Source of the DNA: JAICKM01 sp050998805
GTDB taxonomy: Bacteria > Chloroflexota > Chloroflexia > QHBQ01 > JAICKM01
Length of the DNA: 64,000 bases
Reading direction: 5' to 3'
Assembly (NCBI GenBank): GCA_050998805.1
Contig: JBPCPV010000025.1
Location: 93,836 to 157,835 of the forward strand
Part shown: piece after piece, positions 60,652-64,000 of the stretch
Position numbering within the stretch: the first letter of the stretch is position 1
Layout of the letters: the number at the start of each line of letters is the position of its first letter
Program-made: the position numbers and the translations under genes
The notes under the pieces: model-generated
Database searches by the model: none
Told to the model about the DNA's origin: nothing
The model's input: only the letters and a program-made list of their open reading frames with translations

Positions 60652-61923
60652 CTACCCAATCGGGGGGTGTTTGTCAACCGATAACAGGGGGTTGGAAGTT
60701 GGGGGATGTCTCTCAGGCGGGAGCAGACGTGCCATCAGGGGCTTGATCGTCAGGCCCTGCACAAGTAGGGTGAAGAGGATGACGCCGAAGGTCATCACGA
60801 GCAGCCGACGGCGGAGGGGCGAGCCGATGCCGCCGAGTGTGTAGGGCAGCGAAAGGGCCATCGCCAGGGAGAGCGAGCCGCGCAGCCCGCCCCAGACCAG
60901 GAGTATCTGCCAGCGCCAGGGTACGGGCCGCCGTCCCCTCCAGAGCCGCAGCACCAAGCAGACAGCCTCCACGGCGAGGGCGCGCGCCAACAGCACGGCC
61001 AGGATCGCGATCACCACGTACTCGATGCTCTCGAAGGGTCCGGCCTGGTTGACTTGCAAGCCGACCAACAGGAAGATCAGCGAGTTCGCTAGGAAGCCGA
61101 AGAACTCCCAGGATAGATTCACCGCGACGAGCGACTGTTGCGAAAAGCTAACCTTCTGTGCGTAGTTGCCGACGACCAGCCCGGCGGCGACAACGGCGAT
61201 CACACCCGACAGATGCAGCTCCTCGGCCAGGAAGTAGGAGCCGTAGGCAAGGATCACCGTCACCACCGTCTCCACCAGGTAGTCGTCGAAGCGGCGCATG
61301 ACCTCGGCGGCCAGGAAGCCCCCGGCGAGGCCGACCGCCAGCCCTCCGAGTATCACTAGGCAGAACTGGCCGACGCTCGACACCAGGTCAAACTCACCGC
61401 CGACGGCGATGCCGAGGATGAGGCGGAAGAGTACCAGGGATGTGCCGTCGTTGAAGAGGCTTTCGCCCTCCAGGATAATCCGCAACCGCGCCGGCGCGCG
61501 CAGCTCCTTGAACGCCGCCACCACCGACACTGGGTCGGTTGCCGCGACGATGGCCCCGAATAGGAGCGCGATGGGCCAGTCGAAGCCCGCCAGCCGCATG
61601 ATCCCCGCCACGATAGCTGCGGTAAGCAGCACTCCCGGCACCGCGAGCATAACAACCGTGCGGAGATTTTTACGGAGGTGTCCGAAGTGGAGGTTATATG
61701 CCGCCTCGAAGACCAGCACAGGCAGGAAGACCGCTAGGATCAGCTCTGGGGTCAGCACTATGGTCGGCGCGCCGGGAACGAAGGCTATGATCAGCCCCGC
61801 GATCACGAGTGCGACCGTGTACGGCAGCCGAATCCGCTTGCTGAGTATCGCCACCGCAGCAACGGCGACCAGCATCCAGAAGATCGTGAGCGTGCTTGAG
61901 GCGATGGGGGAGTCTGTGGGCAT
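60652..61923 (-). CDS. CPA1-family Na+/H+ antiporter (NhaP-like)
   Basis: 423 residues, about twelve membrane helices, no long C-terminal tail. Hallmarks: RIRLPYTVALVIAGLIIAF, LPVLVFEAAYNLHFGHLRKN, GAIVAATDPVSVVAAFKEL (the ion-binding Asp) and ILEGESLFNDGTSLVLFRL (the Asn-Asp pair), plus LVWGGLRGSLSLAMALSLP. It exchanges Na+ or K+ for H+. Its start overlaps the stop of the PHP gene (TAATG). Confidence 0.93.
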   Translation of the reverse strand: MPTDSPIASSTLTIFWMLVAVAAVAILSKRIRLPYTVALVIAGLIIAFVPGAPTIVLTPELILAVFLPVLVFEAAYNLHFGHLRKNLRTVVMLAVPGVLLTAAIVAGIMRLAGFDWPIALLFGAIVAATDPVSVVAAFKELRAPARLRIILEGESLFNDGTSLVLFRLILGIAVGGEFDLVSSVGQFCLVILGGLAVGLAGGFLAAEVMRRFDDYLVETVVTVILAYGSYFLAEELHLSGVIAVVAAGLVVGNYAQKVSFSQQSLVAVNLSWEFFGFLANSLIFLLVGLQVNQAGPFESIEYVVIAILAVLLARALAVEAVCLVLRLWRGRRPVPWRWQILLVWGGLRGSLSLAMALSLPYTLGGIGSPLRRRLLVMTFGVILFTLLVQGLTIKPLMARLLPPERHPPTSNPLLSVDKHPPIG

Positions 61924-63404
61924 TACGCCTCGAGCGGCTCCAGAGCGAAGTAGACCGGGTTCGTCATCGCGTCCACCCAGAGCGCATCCGGCTCTGCGGT
62001 GAGATCGGAGTCGGGCGGGGCGACGAGCGCGGCCCAGATGTAGGCGGGCAGCAGGAAGCTGTCGAGCAGGTCGTGCTCCACCACCTGCCGATCGGTGACG
62101 ATAATGCTCTCATGCAGCATGCCGGACTCGCCGAGGAGGCGCAGCAAGCGGCCCGCGCCGTCGAGAACCTCAACCCGGACCCGCGCCTGCTCGCCCTCGT
62201 GGAGCGCCACGAGGTCGCCTGGGATGGCCGTGCCATGCGGGGTCTGTGCGGTCAGCAGAAGCTGCGGCCCGGAAGGCTCGGCTGAGATAAAGACATGGCC
62301 CGTCCGTATGCCTTCGAGGATCGCCGGGATAGACAGCTCCTCCGCGTAGACCCAGGTGGTCGGGTTGCCGATGGCGTAGGGATATGGATGCTCCGGCGTG
62401 CCGATGCGGTGGAGGTCGCTGCCGCCGACCGCCGTGGGCCGTCGCCCCTCGGCAAGCAGCCCTTGCCAGATGCCGAGCGTCACGTAGTTCGAGAGGAACC
62501 AGGGCGCTTGCCAGACCTCAAAGGCATCGGTGTCGGGGAAGGCCGGGAAGATCCAGTCCGGCCCGTCCTCCTTCGGGTGATTGATGCTGGTGAGAGCGCC
62601 CCGCGCCCGTGCCGCCGCGATGATCCGCTCCATGCCCGCTAGGTCGGCGCACCGGAAGTCTATCCAGTCGTCGGCGTCCAAGCCCCAGACGTTCAGGTGG
62701 CCCCAGCGGGTTGTCACTTCCTCGCCGGGCAGCCAGAGGAAGTCGGGGTGCTCGCCGAGCGCGAGTTCGGGGTTGACGAGGTTGTGGTCGGTCATCGCGC
62801 CGAAGTCGAGGTGCCGGCGGCGGTGTTCCTCGGCCATCTCCGCGACCGAGTTCTCGCCGTCACTATGATAGGTGTGGGCGTGGAGGTCGCCGCGATACCA
62901 CCTGGCTCCCCGCTTCAGCACGCCCGGTTCGTAGCGGGGATAAGGAACGGGCACCGGCAGGTCGGCCTCGGAAGGCGCGATTGTGAGGGTGATGGTGACG
63001 TTGTAGGAGCAGCCACCCGGAGTGATCTCGGCGGAGTCGAGCATGACGTGCCAGGTGCCGGGCGGCAACGGCCCGCGCCGGTAGCCGGGTGTTGCCTGGT
63101 CGGGCGCGACGAAAAATCTATCGCGGAATGCCCCGGTCCACCCCCGGAAGCCGTTCCGCTCGAGGAAGCCGAGGCCCCGCGGGTCGAAAAGGCCGATGCT
63201 GAGGTCGGCGGGTGCCGCTTGCTGATCGAGCGGCTGCACGCTGTAGGCGACTTCAATGCGTTTAGTGAGCGGCGGCACACTGAACGGCAGGTAACGGTAC
63301 GGCTCGGCGGCAGAAGCCGCAGCCGTCCATGTACCGTCGAAAGTCAGCTTCCGCGGTTGGCATAGATCATTCTGCTTGCCGTTGCTCGTTGAACCGCCGG
63401 CCAT
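61923..63404 (-). CDS. PHP-domain metallohydrolase (CehA/McbA family)
   Basis: 493 residues from ATG 63404. The N-terminal third is a beta-rich domain (LPFSVPPLTKRIEVAYSV, GTWHVMLDSAEITPGG). The PHP domain starts YRGDLHAHTYHSDGENSVAEM (HxH and the first Asp), then FGAMTDHNLVNPE, LPGEEVTTRWGHLNVWGL, LTSINHPKED, and AVGGSDLHRIGT. All metal ligands are present. Family members hydrolyse phosphoesters or carbamate-like bonds; the substrate is unknown. No signal peptide is seen. Confidence 0.88.
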   Translation of the reverse strand: MAGGSTSNGKQNDLCQPRKLTFDGTWTAAASAAEPYRYLPFSVPPLTKRIEVAYSVQPLDQQAAPADLSIGLFDPRGLGFLERNGFRGWTGAFRDRFFVAPDQATPGYRRGPLPPGTWHVMLDSAEITPGGCSYNVTITLTIAPSEADLPVPVPYPRYEPGVLKRGARWYRGDLHAHTYHSDGENSVAEMAEEHRRRHLDFGAMTDHNLVNPELALGEHPDFLWLPGEEVTTRWGHLNVWGLDADDWIDFRCADLAGMERIIAAARARGALTSINHPKEDGPDWIFPAFPDTDAFEVWQAPWFLSNYVTLGIWQGLLAEGRRPTAVGGSDLHRIGTPEHPYPYAIGNPTTWVYAEELSIPAILEGIRTGHVFISAEPSGPQLLLTAQTPHGTAIPGDLVALHEGEQARVRVEVLDGAGRLLRLLGESGMLHESIIVTDRQVVEHDLLDSFLLPAYIWAALVAPPDSDLTAEPDALWVDAMTNPVYFALEPLEA

Positions 63405-63428
63405 CGGGGATAACCTCACTAAAGATTA

Positions 63429-63448
63429 GGCCCCGCTCTCGCGGGGCC
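63429..63448 (-). terminator. Hairpin terminator of tRNA-Glu
   Basis: GGCCCCGC, loop of 4, GCGGGGCC, then TAATCTTT on the minus strand. Confidence 0.75.
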
Positions 63449-63453
63449 TGTAG

Positions 63454-63527
63454 TAGCGCATAGGGGATTCGAACCCCTGATCTCATCCTTGAGAGGGATG
63501 CGTCCTGGGCCGCTAGACGAATGCGCC
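63454..63527 (-). tRNA. tRNA-Glu (anticodon CTC)
   Basis: 74 bases. Acceptor GGCGCAT/ATGCGCT (first pair G-U), D arm GTCT...GGAC, anticodon stem CATCC/GGATG with loop CTCTCAA, T arm AGGGG-TTCGAAT-CCCCT. CCA not encoded. A GC-rich hairpin follows. Confidence 0.93.
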
Positions 63528-63545
63528 GTAATCTAACATGGTGCT

Positions 63546-63574
63546 ATTCTACCACCATGAACGGCGGTTGTCAA
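63546..63574 (-). promoter_or_regulatory. Promoter of tRNA-Glu
   Basis: On the minus strand: TTGACA (63574-63569), 17-base spacer, TAGAAT (63551-63546). Confidence 0.7.
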
Positions 63575-63576
63575 CC

Positions 63577-63606
63577 TTGACAACCCGATGGGTGGCGCGC
63601 TATAAT
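63577..63606 (+). promoter_or_regulatory. Promoter of the right-edge secreted-protein gene
   Basis: TTGACA (63577-63582), 18-base spacer, TATAAT (63601-63606). The leader to the ATG at 63763 is about 150 bases and holds nothing else I can identify. Confidence 0.75.
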
Positions 63607-63762
63607 GTGGCAGTGGGCGCGACTACAGGGCATCCATATGTTTACTAACGCCCGGAAGAAAGGAGACTACCGGAGGACCAATCGCGCTACTCCACGCCAT
63701 GAAACTGCTGTTCTCTCCAAAAGCTATTCGCACAACAGATTGTGAAAGGAACGGAGATCTTT

Positions 63763-64000
63763 ATGAAGAAGAACCAATGGCGCTATTGGGTAGCTGCGCT
63801 CGTCGCGCTGCTCGCCCTAGTCGGCCTCGGCAGCGTTGCAAGCGCAGCCTTCCCCCCGACCCAAACCAGTTCAGCCCCCTCCGCCCAGGCCAAGAAGCCG
63901 ATTGACGACGGCTTCAACCAACTCCCCGTCGGCCAACGTGGGCTGTCATATTCCACCCTCGTCCACATGGGCAGGGTCCACCCAGCTTCCCAACCGGCTT
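63763..64000 (+). CDS. Secreted protein, N-terminus only (runs off the window)
   Basis: 79 codons are visible and the frame is open at the right edge. A strong signal peptide (MKKNQWRYWVAALVALLALV, cleavage likely after ASA near residue 28) is followed by a Ser/Pro/Ala-rich stretch and KKPIDDGFNQLPVGQRG. GGAACGGAG lies about 7-15 bases before the ATG. No family can be assigned from this part. Confidence 0.75.
   Translation, partial: MKKNQWRYWVAALVALLALVGLGSVASAAFPPTQTSSAPSAQAKKPIDDGFNQLPVGQRGLSYSTLVHMGRVHPASQPA

Overview
This is a high-GC bacterial window with dense, mostly operonic genes. It most likely comes from a Chloroflexota-type organism. That placement is an inference. It rests on the recurring secreted 'TGH...FGYP...VQ(Y/F)(F/Q)ER' module (three genes), abundant kinase/FHA/zinc-ribbon proteins, a YidC without a large periplasmic domain, and penicillin-acylase, SelA and sigma-54 genes in one genome. 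No rRNA, CRISPR array, prophage or complete insertion sequence was seen.

Layout. 1-3.5 kb: a secreted protein cut by the left edge, a CNNM/CorC-type membrane protein and rpoA. 3.5-17 kb, mostly minus strand: two PYROXD2-like FAD oxidoreductases, a Bcp peroxiredoxin, an ATP-grasp protein, tRNA-Met and tRNA-Thr, a membrane Mrr-type nuclease, mnmG, a GH13 lipoprotein, a DinB protein, a penicillin-amidase-family hydrolase and an antirepressor-like protein. 17-19.8 kb, plus: a nucleotidyltransferase remnant, an exonuclease-WYL fusion, endonuclease V and a TolB-like propeller. 19.8-26.3 kb, minus: a signalling and stress block of Ser/Thr kinase-FHA, FHA membrane protein, pseudokinase-PP2C, stress protein, DUF5679 and MscL, in which zinc ribbons recur. 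26.5-34.3 kb, plus: NfeD-like protein, flotillin, then rpmH-rnpA-yidD-yidC-jag-pfkB-mnmE. 34.5-40 kb, plus: a DUF6582 protein, a BNR-repeat secreted protein, rpoN and a TPR protein. 40-42.7 kb, minus: comF, a frameshifted DUF190-CBS gene, and crcB behind a fluoride riboswitch. 42.9-45 kb, plus: an HTH protein and selA. 45-50 kb, minus: secreted repeat protein, glycosyltransferase-like membrane protein, DinB-like protein, DUF4870 protein and Ogg-type glycosylase. 50.2-54.1 kb, plus: pcm, hsp20, lon. 54.2-60.6 kb: a cell-surface glycan locus (GT2, epimerase, pyruvyl transferase, two GT4, LPG-synthase-like membrane protein). 60.6-64 kb: a CPA1 antiporter, a PHP metallohydrolase, tRNA-Glu and the start of a secreted protein.

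Functional themes are protein quality control and membrane insertion (YidC/YidD, Lon, Hsp20, Pcm, flotillin), tRNA wobble modification (MnmE and MnmG, about 22 kb apart), DNA repair (EndoV, Ogg, exonuclease) and envelope glycan synthesis.

The structure least explained by genes is a set of dispersed short repeats. Several families of 7-bp tandem repeats (units TTTTGAG, CAGCCGT/AGCTGAC, ACTAACC, ACTACGC, GCTGAAA, GCAGTAG) lie between genes and also, translated, inside mnmG and a TPR gene. A second family is a 23-bp palindromic repeat, one copy of which is translated inside a membrane protein gene. Promoters are unusually legible: many carry an extended -10 (TGGTATAAT), and three intergenic regions hold divergent promoters whose -35 boxes form one inverted repeat.
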